Shown here: one piece after another, positions 26,818 through 34,288 of the stretch
Layout: each line of letters starts with the position of its first letter
How positions within the stretch are numbered: the first letter of the stretch is position 1
NCBI GenBank assembly: GCA_047624165.1
Contig: JBLHPD010000001.1
Location: forward strand, 1 to 64,000
Source of the DNA: Clostridium_AD sp047624165
GTDB taxonomy: Bacteria > Bacillota > Clostridia > Clostridiales > Clostridiaceae
Length of the DNA stretch: 64,000 bases
Reading direction: 5' to 3'
Program-made: the position numbers and the translations under genes
The notes under the pieces: generated by a model
Databases searched by the model: none
The model's input: only the letters and a program-made list of their open reading frames with translations
What the model was told of the DNA's origin: nothing

Positions 26818-28482
26818 TTATTTACCTCCCGAAATCTCTAATTCTTTTTCTTTAACGATAGTGACAAATGCCTGAATATCGTTCTTTTCGCAAATGTCCA
26901 AAACTTTCTTTTGCTCTGATTCGTTAAGTTTTTCAAACCCATCTAGGCACATTATTTTAAGTTCGCCCATCCTCTGAAGAGATATATTAAATGCTACTTC
27001 CAATTTCTCTCCATCTGATAAACCATCTAGTAAAGTACCATGAATTCTAATCATCCCTTTTTCATCCACACCAATACCATTGATAGGAAGTTTGTGTGTT
27101 TTCAATAGGTCCGTAGGCTTATCCCTAGCAATGTTAATCTGTTTAGTTAGTAATGTACTAGAAAGTTTCTTCTCTGCTAACTGACCATTGATGATGCTCT
27201 GTAGCCTGTCCCATTCTCGGAGATAACCCTTCATTGTTTCAATATTTGTTGCTTCAATTTGCAACGGATTAATATCAATCTCAGTATTATTTTCAAGATA
27301 CTTTTTAGATTTAGTGATTTTTTCTTTTGCTGCATCAATTTTCTGCGTGGAGTCTTTTTCTATAGACGTAAATTCCAAATCCTTTTTTTCATCCAAACCC
27401 AGCAATTCTGATTCTTTAACAGATATCTTTTGATTTTGGAGTTGGATTAAGTCCTTTTGTTCCTCCCTCATTCTTACTGTATTGGACCTCATTTGTTCAT
27501 TCCTAGTCTCCAATATCAGTTTTAACTCCTGTTTTTTAACTTCAAATTGTTTTTCAATATCAAATAATTCTTTATCATACTTAATAGAGCTTCCACTTAA
27601 ATTGTTTTCTAAGTCTAGACTAGATTTATCTAATTCAGCATTGGCATTCTTTATTTTATTTTTGCTCAAATCTACAATATCCTTGATGTCTGATTCCATT
27701 TCTCTATATTTCAATGTAATCTTAGATTTTTGATTTTCAGTATTGTTATTAATAGCCGAAACCTTTTCATCAAAGCCTTTTTGTAATTCGTTTGCCTTAT
27801 CTATCCAATTATTAATTTCCTGTGCCTTAGTTATTTTTGCGTAATACTCTTGGATATTTTTATCTTTCCATTCATCCCCAACATAATTAGCCGGCAACTC
27901 TTTTTCTATTGCATTACATTGAATCTGCAATACTTGTATCTGTCTGTTAATTTCTGTTCTTTCTGCAAACGCTTTAACTTCTATGTCCTTAAGAATCTGT
28001 AATATGTGTTTGTCATAATTAATCCCTAAAATCTCGTTCCCAAACCATGACGTTATATCTTCCATGGTCCAGTTAACCTGAATCATGTTTAAGATGATTT
28101 CAGTTTGAGCTTTAATGTCCATATTTACGAAGTCTAAAGGTCTAAATATATCGCCACTGATTAACTTCCTTAACTCTTTTTCAGTAGAATTTATAGCCTT
28201 GCCTTCTTGTCTGAGCTTCATGTAATCAGCCTTACCCGTTCTAATCTTCCTATCTATTTCTAAGCCATTATCACATTCAATATACAGTGTCGCCTCTTCT
28301 TTGCCATGGCTTACAACCTCTGTTCGTCTTCTATTATTAGAGAAGGCTGCTTCTATTGCCTCAAGTACGCTTGTTTTTCCACTACCTTTAACACCCTCTA
28401 AGATATTTATTCCCACACTAGGATTCCAAGTTAATTCATCAACACCCACGAAATTACTAATTTTCAAAGCTTTAATTTTCAT
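26818..28482 (-). CDS. SMC/RecN/SbcC-like ATPase
   Basis: A 554-residue protein. The N-terminus reads IKALKISNFVGVDELTW, then Walker A EGVKGSGKTSVLEAIEAAF. A long coiled coil covers residues about 170-400. The C-terminal lobe has an LSDGEKLEVAFNI signature motif and Walker B IMCLDGFEKLNE. This is the arrangement of SbcC/RecF-like ATPases. Placed upstream of the RecT-like and exonuclease genes it probably belongs to the same DNA processing module. Confidence 0.83.
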   Translation of the reverse strand: MKIKALKISNFVGVDELTWNPSVGINILEGVKGSGKTSVLEAIEAAFSNNRRRTEVVSHGKEEATLYIECDNGLEIDRKIRTGKADYMKLRQEGKAINSTEKELRKLISGDIFRPLDFVNMDIKAQTEIILNMIQVNWTMEDITSWFGNEILGINYDKHILQILKDIEVKAFAERTEINRQIQVLQIQCNAIEKELPANYVGDEWKDKNIQEYYAKITKAQEINNWIDKANELQKGFDEKVSAINNNTENQKSKITLKYREMESDIKDIVDLSKNKIKNANAELDKSSLDLENNLSGSSIKYDKELFDIEKQFEVKKQELKLILETRNEQMRSNTVRMREEQKDLIQLQNQKISVKESELLGLDEKKDLEFTSIEKDSTQKIDAAKEKITKSKKYLENNTEIDINPLQIEATNIETMKGYLREWDRLQSIINGQLAEKKLSSTLLTKQINIARDKPTDLLKTHKLPINGIGVDEKGMIRIHGTLLDGLSDGEKLEVAFNISLQRMGELKIMCLDGFEKLNESEQKKVLDICEKNDIQAFVTIVKEKELEISGGK

Positions 28483-28518
28483 TACATTACCTCCTTAACA
28501 TTTTCTTTTAGTTCTCTT

Positions 28519-28671
28519 TTAAGCTACCCTGTATCTCAAGCCCATCCTTTTTACAATTAGCGTATCAAGTTCCTCAGAAACTTTTATAGTTTTTTCATCC
28601 ATTATTCCCTTACTGCTAATAGCTTGATAGAGATTTTCTTTCTTCATTTCAATTTGATTATCTAAACTCAT
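28519..28671 (-). CDS. Spo0E-like aspartyl-phosphate phosphatase (phage-encoded)
   Basis: A 50-codon frame starts at ATG 28671, 6 nt after GGAGG, and reads MSLDNQIEMKKENLYQAI, later KTIKVSEELDTLIVKRMGLR. The SxELDxLI segment is the hallmark of Spo0E-type phosphatases, which in spore formers dephosphorylate Spo0A and block sporulation. The size fits (50 residues). It is placed in the phage early region. The family call is by motif; effect on the host is inferred. Confidence 0.72.
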   Translation of the reverse strand: MSLDNQIEMKKENLYQAISSKGIMDEKTIKVSEELDTLIVKRMGLRYRVA

Positions 28672-28816
28672 TTTCATCCTCCACATTTTTATTTTTTAAA
28701 ACCTCAACAATTATTTTCATAGAATCGTCAATATACTCGTCTGCAACATTGGGACCATCTATTGACCTTAAATTCAGTAATATTTCTTCTAGTGCTTGTC
28801 TATATTTTTCTTCCAC
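28658..28816 (-). CDS. Small hypothetical phage protein upstream of the Spo0E-like gene
   Basis: A 52-codon frame starts at GTG 28816 with GAGGT upstream. The product is acidic (EEKYRQALEEILLNLRS, then DEYIDDSMKIIVEVL). Its end overlaps the Spo0E-like start by 14 nt, so the two are probably translated together. No family is recognised. Confidence 0.5.
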   Translation of the reverse strand: MEEKYRQALEEILLNLRSIDGPNVADEYIDDSMKIIVEVLKNKNVEDENEFR

Positions 28817-28839
28817 CTGTACAACCTCACTTTCTGTGG

Positions 28840-28895
28840 TATAATATTTTTAAGTTTATTTTCCTGAGGATCTTCGCCAAAAGGTCCTTTTTTTA
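28840..28895 (+). ncRNA. Candidate short plus-strand transcript (promoter followed by terminator)
   Basis: On the plus strand, TGGTATAAT (28837-28845) is an ideal extended -10. A hairpin follows, AGGATCTT (about 28867-28874) with AAGGTCCT (about 28881-28888), and then a run of T. This would produce an RNA of about 45 nt, antisense to the 3' region of the small membrane protein gene. The elements are seen; transcription is inference. Confidence 0.25.
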
Positions 28896-28982
28896 TTCAT
28901 CTCCTAACATTTTGTCTACTACTTTAGCTACCAATAGTAGTAAAAATATAAAGACTGCAGTTACTGTTGCCACATATGACAT
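28893..28982 (-). CDS. Very small membrane protein
   Basis: A 29-codon frame from ATG 28982 (GAGGGGTG upstream) reads MSYVATVTAVFIFLLLLVAK, then a short acidic tail MLGDE. The first 20 residues form one membrane helix. Its function is unknown, and its reality rests on the good ribosome-binding site and frame. Confidence 0.4.
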   Translation of the reverse strand: MSYVATVTAVFIFLLLLVAKVVDKMLGDE

Positions 28983-29033
28983 TTAATTTCACCCCTCTCT
29001 GTAATTCATATTTATTCAAATTTGTTTGGAGTT

Positions 29034-29216
29034 TTAACATATTCTCTTCAACTGCCTTACAATTTCCTTAGCAACACCTTTTACCATGATTTTAAATTTG
29101 CATTTATTACAGATATAATTTTTATTGTTTTTCTTAGTTTTTCTAGCTATTTTCATAGTGGTAACTTTTACTTTATGTTTTATTCCGCACTCCACACATT
29201 TAATTTTCACTATCAT
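29034..29216 (-). CDS. Small zinc-ribbon protein
   Basis: A 60-residue basic protein with two CxxC pairs (IKCVECGIKH and YICNKCKFKI), giving a zinc ribbon. The ATG at 29216 is 13 nt from GGGAGG. A three-codon frame (ATG CTG AAA TGA) lies between them and overlaps the start, so coupling may be involved. Role unknown; nucleic-acid binding is plausible. Confidence 0.55.
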   Translation of the reverse strand: MIVKIKCVECGIKHKVKVTTMKIARKTKKNNKNYICNKCKFKIMVKGVAKEIVRQLKRIC

Positions 29217-29226
29217 TTCAGCATTT

Positions 29227-29370
29227 TTACCTCCCTAAAATTTGTCTGTTATATTTACTCAGGATAAGTATTTCTTTTTCTATTTGCGTAACACGCTTTA
29301 AAATTGATTTCTTTTCTTTCTGTAGGAGCTTTATATCATTTTCGTGAAGATTGATACATTCATCATTCAT
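29227..29370 (-). CDS. Small hypothetical phage protein
   Basis: A 47-codon frame from ATG 29370 with a strong GAGGAGGAC site reads MNDECINLHENDIKLLQKEK, followed by a basic helical tail ending in YNRQILGR. It probably forms a short coiled coil. It ends just upstream of the zinc-ribbon gene, whose ribosome-binding site GGGAGG overlaps its last codons. No family is recognised. Confidence 0.5.
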   Translation of the reverse strand: MNDECINLHENDIKLLQKEKKSILKRVTQIEKEILILSKYNRQILGR

Positions 29371-29528
29371 GGCTTGTCCTCCTCATTATTTGCCCCTGTA
29401 AGGCCTGTACACCTGTGTGGTGCATTTTATTTTAGAATTGTAATATTTAGGAAAGTCATCGAATAATATATATTAGGGGCGTGTTGGCTTTTTTAAGTTT
29501 TAAACAAATTTTTATTAGGTATTTCTGC

Positions 29529-29774
29529 CTATAATATTTTTCTTTCTACAGTTATTTTTTTCAGCCATATCATGAACATCTCTCTATTGATTAATGTTTT
29601 TATGCCTACTTTAAAAGATGGAAAATCATTAGTAAAAGTTAACTCTGTAAGTTTTTCTCTTCCTATACCACTTATCTCTGCAGCTTCTTTTATGGTAAGT
29701 GTTAGTTTAACTGCTTTCGGTGGTTGTATGCATTCTCTTATAATCTCCTTTAGCTGTTCTTTTGTTACTTCCAT
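29529..29774 (-). CDS. Excisionase-like helix-turn-helix protein
   Basis: The 81-residue protein has an HTH_17/MerR-type excisionase motif: LTLTIKEAAEISGIGREKLT followed by FPSFKVGIKTLINREMFMIW, with a C-terminal positively charged end. Proteins of this family act as excisionases (Xis) or small regulators. It lies 14 nt downstream of the Cro-like gene and may take part in prophage excision with the integrase. It has GGAGGATAA upstream. Confidence 0.7.
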   Translation of the reverse strand: MEVTKEQLKEIIRECIQPPKAVKLTLTIKEAAEISGIGREKLTELTFTNDFPSFKVGIKTLINREMFMIWLKKITVERKIL

Positions 29775-29788
29775 CTAGTTATCCTCCT

Positions 29789-29983
29789 CTAACCGACTAA
29801 ATCATTTATTGATACATTTAATGCCTTAGATATTTTTATAATAATTTTAATGGATGGATTAGTTTTTTCATTGTTTATAATTTCGCTCAAATATGAATTA
29901 GATACTCTCCCATCCTTTGCTAATTTATAAGCTGATATTTCTTTTTCACAAAGAATCCGTTTAAGGTTGTCCCCAACAGTCAT
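29789..29983 (-). CDS. Cro-like XRE-family regulator
   Basis: The 64-residue protein is a single XRE helix-turn-helix (NLKRILCEKEISAYKLAKDG, then VSNSYLSEIINNEKTNPSIK). It is divergent from the repressor gene, the typical Cro position. It is driven by a strong promoter (30029-30057). It would be the first gene of the lytic transcript and repress lysogenic transcription. A GGAGGTAAA site precedes ATG 29983. Confidence 0.85.
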   Translation of the reverse strand: MTVGDNLKRILCEKEISAYKLAKDGRVSNSYLSEIINNEKTNPSIKIIIKISKALNVSINDLVG

Positions 29984-30028
29984 TTTTTTACCTCCTACTT
30001 CGTATTAACGAATGTATTTCGTGTTTTC

Positions 30029-30057
30029 ATACTAACTCTATGGTGAAATATTGTCAA
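30029..30057 (-). promoter_or_regulatory. Early (cro-side) promoter
   Basis: On the minus strand TTGACA (30057-30052) and TAGTAT (30034-30029) are 17 nt apart, giving a strong sigma-A promoter. It would drive the Cro-like gene and the long early transcript. A motif GTGAAATATTGTC lies beside it and could be a repressor site. Confidence 0.75.
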
Positions 30058-30137
30058 ATTATTCATACACTGTATTTCTCTAAAAAGTTGTATTTTACCA
30101 TATTATCTTCATTTTACTTCTTTTATCATGAAGTATC

Positions 30138-30187
30138 TTGACATAGCGAACTATTTCACTTACCATTATGTTATAGCGAAATAGTTC
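30138..30187 (+). promoter_or_regulatory. Repressor promoter with inverted operator half-sites
   Basis: TTGACA (30138-30143) and TACCAT (30161-30166) are 17 nt apart. GAACTATTTC (30148-30157) lies between them. Its exact reverse complement GAAATAGTTC (30178-30187) lies 20 bases downstream. A preceding GC pair (GCGAA) is shared by both. They look like operators for the repressor or Cro. The sites are seen directly; binding is inferred. Confidence 0.65.
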
Positions 30188-30217
30188 TTTAAATAATGTT
30201 ATGGAGGAAGTTAAAAA

Positions 30218-30958
30218 ATGTTTAATACTGAACCAATAGAAATTTACCTGAAAAGAAGAGGTTGGACAAAATATAGGCTTGCAAAAGAATCTGGAATTGG
30301 TCAATCAACACTATCTGAAATATTAAGCGGTAAAAAGAAAAACCCAAGCATTGAAACACTTCAGAAAATCTCTACAGCTTTAGGAGTTCCTATGAGCACA
30401 TTAATAGTAGATAACTCTTTTTCCCTTGGATTAATATGCGCATTACAATCCGCATATCATAACAATAGCCATGATGGAGAACTCCATGAAGTAGAATTTT
30501 GGAAATTCATTTCCGGAAAATTGTCAATCAATTATGATGAGCTGTCAACTGTGGTCTTAGATCGCTCCGTAGAATATTCTATTGAAACACAGCTAAAACT
30601 TATAGATGATTTTAAAGAAATTGATAATGAGCGTTTTTTAGATTTTGCAAAATATAATACTATTCCAGCAAAACCAGAAGTTGAAAATTCGATTATTGAG
30701 CTTATGACATCTTTAGGTATGTCATTACCTGAAGATAAACTTGGGCAGATAAGTATGTTTGATAACAATTACGAAGCTATAAAAGGAATTCCATCCCAAT
30801 TTACCGATTCAAATGAAGCAAGAGATTATATTAATATGCATCAAATGTTTGCTGCAGAAGGGTTTAATTTAAATGAAATGTCTGATGAAGATGTTTTGGA
30901 TTTTGCAAATGAAATATTGAATCAAATAAAACTTATAAGTTACAAATATAAAAAATAA
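30218..30958 (+). CDS. Prophage repressor (CI-like, XRE family) without a peptidase domain
   Basis: Residues about 10-65 form an XRE helix-turn-helix (YRLAKESGIGQSTLSEILSG, then PSIETLQKISTALGVPM). The rest of the 246-residue protein is acidic and helical (ELSTVVLDRSVEYSIETQL and EGFNLNEMSDEDVLDFANEI). I see no S24/LexA serine-lysine peptidase motif, so induction through RecA-stimulated self-cleavage is not expected. It is divergent from the cro-side operon with operators between, and the integrase gene follows on the same strand. GGAGG precedes ATG 30218. Confidence 0.85.
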   Translation: MFNTEPIEIYLKRRGWTKYRLAKESGIGQSTLSEILSGKKKNPSIETLQKISTALGVPMSTLIVDNSFSLGLICALQSAYHNNSHDGELHEVEFWKFISGKLSINYDELSTVVLDRSVEYSIETQLKLIDDFKEIDNERFLDFAKYNTIPAKPEVENSIIELMTSLGMSLPEDKLGQISMFDNNYEAIKGIPSQFTDSNEARDYINMHQMFAAEGFNLNEMSDEDVLDFANEILNQIKLISYKYKK

Positions 30959-30979
30959 ATTTATGAAAGGATTACTAAT

Positions 30980-32146
30980 ATGGCACGTAAGATAAATTGT
31001 ACGAAAAACGGAATTGATTATTTTAGAGTAACTGCTTCTATAGGAAGAACTAGCGAGGGAAAACTTATTAGAAAGGAATTTTATGGAGAATCCAAGAAAG
31101 ATGCTATAGCTAAGAAAGATGAATATTTGAATGGCTTGAAGAATGGTTTGAATGTTGATTTTAAAAATATACTACTTGGAGACTTGATCCATTCATGGCT
31201 CTTTGAAACAATAAGGATATCCAATAAGATTAAACCCTCCACATTTGAAAGATATGAGGGCATTTACCGTAACTATATTAAAAATAGTGTATTATATGGG
31301 TTAAAACTAAATGAATTAAAATCAATTCAAATTCAAAGATATTATAATAAATTGCTCAAAGATGGTAAAAGCAGCAATGTAATTAATAATTTAAATAAGT
31401 TAATTAAATATTTTCTCAATTATGCAGTTGACGAAGGGTACTTAATTAAAAATCCCTGTAATGGTAAAAAAATTGTTATACCTGGTGAATCTGTAAAAGA
31501 GTCAGAGGTTAGAATATTTGATGATACTGAAATAAATTTATTTAAAGTTGTATTAGAAAGCCATAGGCTGAAAGCATTATTCTTATTAGATTTGGCTACT
31601 GGATTACGACAAGGCGAACTTTTAGGCCTTAAATGGTCTGATATAGATATGATTAATAAGGAATTGCATGTAAATAGAAGCCTAAAACAAGTAAGTATAA
31701 TATCCGCGGATGGAACCAGAAAATATAAAACAATTGAACAAATACCAAAGACAAAAGGATCTATAAGAACTGTTCCTATTCCTGATAATTTAATAAATAT
31801 ATTAAAGACCCACAGTTCTGTTCAAAAGCAAGAGAAACTTAAGGCTGGCTCAAGCTATAAAATTAGTGATTTTATATTTACTACTGAGGTTGGTACCACT
31901 ATTGACGCTAGAAATATAACTAAGCAATATGAAAGATTGTTAACAAGGGTCAAAATAGACTACAGAAAATTTCATTCTATGAGACATACTTATGCTACAA
32001 AGTTATTTGAAAGAGGAGTTAAATTGAAAACTGTCTCTGAATTGCTTGGCCATAGTAACATTGCCATCACTGCTGATATTTACACTCATGTGATGCCAAA
32101 GGAGAAAAATGATGCTGCTGATAAAATAAATGATCTATTCGATTAG
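30980..32146 (+). CDS. int: Tyrosine-type phage integrase
   Basis: The 388-residue protein has an AP2-like arm-binding N-terminus and a core-binding domain (GDLIHSWLFETIRIS). The catalytic domain contains LDLATGLRQGELLGLKWSDI (first catalytic Arg), HSMRHTYATKLFERG (H-x-x-R), LLGHSNIAITADIYTHVM and the terminal tyrosine in IYTHV. It is transcribed towards the tRNA-Arg gene, the usual geometry for att use. It starts 21 nt after the repressor, so both may be on one lysogenic transcript. GAAAGGATT precedes the ATG. Confidence 0.95.
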   Translation: MARKINCTKNGIDYFRVTASIGRTSEGKLIRKEFYGESKKDAIAKKDEYLNGLKNGLNVDFKNILLGDLIHSWLFETIRISNKIKPSTFERYEGIYRNYIKNSVLYGLKLNELKSIQIQRYYNKLLKDGKSSNVINNLNKLIKYFLNYAVDEGYLIKNPCNGKKIVIPGESVKESEVRIFDDTEINLFKVVLESHRLKALFLLDLATGLRQGELLGLKWSDIDMINKELHVNRSLKQVSIISADGTRKYKTIEQIPKTKGSIRTVPIPDNLINILKTHSSVQKQEKLKAGSSYKISDFIFTTEVGTTIDARNITKQYERLLTRVKIDYRKFHSMRHTYATKLFERGVKLKTVSELLGHSNIAITADIYTHVMPKEKNDAADKINDLFD

Positions 32147-32193
32147 CCTTTTATTGCGGGAAATTAATCCCCTTTTATTTTTTTTATTTTTCT

Positions 32194-32215
32194 AGTGTGG
32201 GAAAAGTGTGGGAAA
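32194..32215. repeat. Tandem 11-bp repeat between integrase and attachment site
   Basis: AGTGTGGGAAA occurs twice in direct tandem (32194-32204 and 32205-32215). Directly repeated motifs between integrase and tRNA are often arm-type integrase binding sites. Use here as such is inference. Before it, an A/T-rich stretch with GGGA/TCCC and a T-run (32155-32195) could end integrase transcription. Confidence 0.45.
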
Positions 32216-32221
32216 ACAAAA

Positions 32222-32259
32222 ATATAGCAAGTTTTACATTTCTGTAAAGCTTGCTATAT
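32222..32259 (-). terminator. Strong terminator of the tRNA operon
   Basis: ATATAGCAAG at 32222-32231 pairs with CTTGCTATAT at 32250-32259, extended inward to a 17-bp stem with one G-T pair and a 4-nt loop. On the minus strand it is followed by TTTTTGTTTT. It lies 10 nt after tRNA-Arg(TCG), at the end of the tRNA operon. Confidence 0.85.
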
Positions 32260-32268
32260 CAACGTTGT

Positions 32269-32345
32269 TGGTGCGCCCAGAGGGAGTCGAACCCACGGCC
32301 TACAGATTCGAAGTCTGCCACTCTATCCAGCTGAGCTATGGGCGC
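32269..32345 (-). tRNA. tRNA-Arg(TCG), probable prophage attachment site
   Basis: A complete cloverleaf: acceptor GCGCCCA with TGGGCGC, D-arm, loop CTTCGAA with anticodon TCG (32309-32311), T-arm GTTCGACT, and encoded CCA. It is the last tRNA of the operon. Its 3' end faces the integrase end of the prophage, so it is the likely attB gene; the other copy of the core should lie left of the window. Confidence 0.93.
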
Positions 32346-32356
32346 ATAATAAAAAA

Positions 32357-32549
32357 AGAAAAAAGTATATATTACTACTAATGCGTTCACTTCGCTAAGA
32401 ACTACTAATTTTATTTTTAATTAATCTACTAAAAAACATAAACTCGCTTTCGCTCAAACATATGTTTTTCTTAACGTATCTTAATTAAAAATAAAATAAG
32501 AAGTTCTAAAGCTTATTCAAATGCATTATACGTAATATATACTTTTTTT
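32357..32549. repeat. Palindromic element family 1, copy A
   Basis: An imperfect inverted repeat with arms of about 70 bp: AAAAAAGTATATATTAC at one end, its complement at the other, and TTTATTTTTAATTAA at the inner arm ends. The centre contains CTCGCTTTCGCTCAAACATATG. The same arm and centre motifs recur at 39883-40129, and in short form at 38264-38372. It lies between tRNA-Arg(TCG) and tRNA-Gly(TCC) and holds no supported gene. Confidence 0.7.
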
Positions 32550-32661
32550 ACACATAAAAACATTTGTTATAAAGCCATATCTAAAAAATTACCTGTATTG
32601 TTATGAGGTTTTCCAAATGAATTTTGAAAAAGTCTTTAGTATAAATACTAAAGACTTTAAT

Positions 32662-32735
32662 TGGAGCGGGTAGAGGGAATCGAACCCTCGTAATTAGCTT
32701 GGAAGGCTAACACTCTACCATTGAGTTATACCCGC
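32662..32735 (-). tRNA. tRNA-Gly(TCC)
   Basis: Acceptor GCGGGTA/TACCCGC, anticodon loop CTTCCAA and T-arm GGTTCGATTCC are complete, and CCA is encoded. Identical in sequence to the genes at 33251 and 34184. Confidence 0.93.
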
Positions 32736-32740
32736 ATGTT

Positions 32741-32815
<75 letters not shown>

Positions 32816-32855
32816 ATATTTTTATATTAAATAGTAACTTACTTTTAAATAGTAA

Positions 32856-32940
32856 TGGTGCAGGTGAAGGGAGTTGAACCCATACACCCGAAGGCGCTAG
32901 ATCCTAAGTCTAGTGCGTCTGCCAATTCCGCCACACCTGC
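32856..32940 (-). tRNA. tRNA-Leu(TAG)
   Basis: An 85-nt tRNA with the long variable arm of leucine tRNAs. Anticodon loop CTTAGGA, acceptor GCAGGTG/CACCTGC and encoded CCA. Twin at 33726-33810. Confidence 0.93.
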
Positions 32941-32955
32941 ATATTATTACTATTT

Positions 32956-33031
32956 TGGTGGCTTACCGGGGAATCGAACCCCGGACACCATGATTAAAAG
33001 TCATGTGCTCTACCAACTGAGCTAGTAAACC
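32956..33031 (-). tRNA. tRNA-Lys(TTT)
   Basis: Acceptor GGTTTAC/GTAAGCC (one G-T pair), anticodon loop CTTTTAA and encoded CCA. Twin at 33826-33901. Confidence 0.93.
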
Positions 33032-33042
33032 ATAATTTAAAA

Positions 33043-33118
33043 TGGGGTGGACGATGGGGCTCGAACCCACGACAACCAGTACCACAAACTGGCGCTCTAC
33101 CAACTGAACTACGTCCAC
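33043..33118 (-). tRNA. tRNA-His(GTG)
   Basis: Acceptor GTGGACG/CGTCCAC, anticodon loop TTGTGGT, discriminator C and CCA. A G precedes the first base, as required for the extra G(-1) of histidine tRNA. Twin at 33994-34069. Confidence 0.93.
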
Positions 33119-33122
33119 CATA

Positions 33123-33199
<77 letters not shown>

Positions 33200-33250
33200 T
33201 TATGTTGCATAGTAATGCTCCTATAATAATTATAAGAGCATTACTATATT

Positions 33251-33324
33251 TGGAGCGGGTAGAGGGAATCGAACCCTCGTAATTAGCTTGGAAGGCTAAC
33301 ACTCTACCATTGAGTTATACCCGC
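33251..33324 (-). tRNA. tRNA-Gly(TCC)
   Basis: Second copy, with the same sequence as 32662-32735: anticodon loop CTTCCAA, acceptor GCGGGTA, CCA encoded. It belongs to the left copy of the duplicated block. Confidence 0.93.
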
Positions 33325-33338
33325 ATATTGTATTAAAA

Positions 33339-33414
33339 TGGTCGGGGTGACAGGGATTGAACCTGCGACCTCATGGTCCCAAACCACGCGCGCTCCCAGC
33401 TGCGCTACACCCCG
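33339..33414 (-). tRNA. tRNA-Pro(TGG)
   Basis: Acceptor CGGGGTG/CACCCCG, anticodon loop TTTGGGA with anticodon TGG, and encoded CCA. Twin at 34289-34364. Confidence 0.93.
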
Positions 33415-33427
33415 AGATAAATTAAAA

Positions 33428-33503
33428 TGGTGCGACATCGGGGGCTCGAACCCCGGACACCCTGATTAAGAGTCAGGTGCTCTACCAACTGAGCTAATAT
33501 CGC
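33428..33503 (-). tRNA. tRNA-Lys(CTT)
   Basis: Anticodon loop CTCTTAA, acceptor GCGATAT/ATGTCGC and encoded CCA. Single copy; it lies between the two duplicated blocks. Confidence 0.92.
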
Positions 33504-33508
33504 ATATT

Positions 33509-33585
<77 letters not shown>

Positions 33586-33618
33586 TTGTATGTTAAATCA
33601 ATTAAGTGTTAACATATT

Positions 33619-33693
<75 letters not shown>

Positions 33694-33725
33694 ATATTTT
33701 TATATTACATTGTATTAAATAGTAA

Positions 33726-33810
33726 TGGTGCAGGTGAAGGGAGTTGAACCCATACACCCGAAGGCGCTAGATCCTAAGTCTAGTGCGTCTGCCAATTCCG
33801 CCACACCTGC
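33726..33810 (-). tRNA. tRNA-Leu(TAG)
   Basis: Second copy of the leucine tRNA, same sequence as 32856-32940, with long variable arm and anticodon loop CTTAGGA. Confidence 0.93.
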
Positions 33811-33825
33811 ATATTGTTACTATTT

Positions 33826-33901
33826 TGGTGGCTTACCGGGGAATCGAACCCCGGACACCATGATTAAAAGTCATGTGCTCTACCAACTGAGCTAGTAAAC
33901 C
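33826..33901 (-). tRNA. tRNA-Lys(TTT)
   Basis: Second copy, same sequence as 32956-33031, anticodon loop CTTTTAA. Confidence 0.93.
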
Positions 33902-33905
33902 ATAT

Positions 33906-33980
33906 TGGCTGGGAGGGCAGGATTTGAACCTACGAATGCCACAGTCAAAGTGTGGTGCCTTACCGCTTGGCGACATCCCA
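33906..33980 (-). tRNA. tRNA-Gln(TTG)
   Basis: Acceptor TGGGATG with U1-type first base, anticodon loop CTTTGAC, discriminator G and CCA. Present only in the right copy of the duplicated block, between Lys and His. Confidence 0.92.
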
Positions 33981-33993
33981 GCATTAATGAAAA

Positions 33994-34069
33994 TGGGGTG
34001 GACGATGGGGCTCGAACCCACGACAACCAGTACCACAAACTGGCGCTCTACCAACTGAACTACGTCCAC
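33994..34069 (-). tRNA. tRNA-His(GTG)
   Basis: Second copy, same sequence as 33043-33118, anticodon loop TTGTGGT and discriminator C. Confidence 0.93.
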
Positions 34070-34073
34070 CGTA

Positions 34074-34150
<77 letters not shown>

Positions 34151-34183
34151 TTGTATGTTAAGGCTATTAGACATTAACATATT

Positions 34184-34257
34184 TGGAGCGGGTAGAGGGA
34201 ATCGAACCCTCGTAATTAGCTTGGAAGGCTAACACTCTACCATTGAGTTATACCCGC
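34184..34257 (-). tRNA. tRNA-Gly(TCC)
   Basis: Third copy with the same sequence as 32662-32735 and anticodon loop CTTCCAA. Confidence 0.93.
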
Positions 34258-34288
34258 ATATTGCATCATCTGCGATGCTGTCATTAAA

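Noticed and set aside
29034..29370. Toxin-antitoxin pair made of the two small early genes
   Set aside because: Neither protein shows a toxin or antitoxin family motif; order alone is insufficient.
1..32146. Lysis genes, tail fibres or a cargo defence system in the prophage
   Set aside because: No holin, endolysin, fibre or recognisable defence gene is present; such genes could be left of the window.
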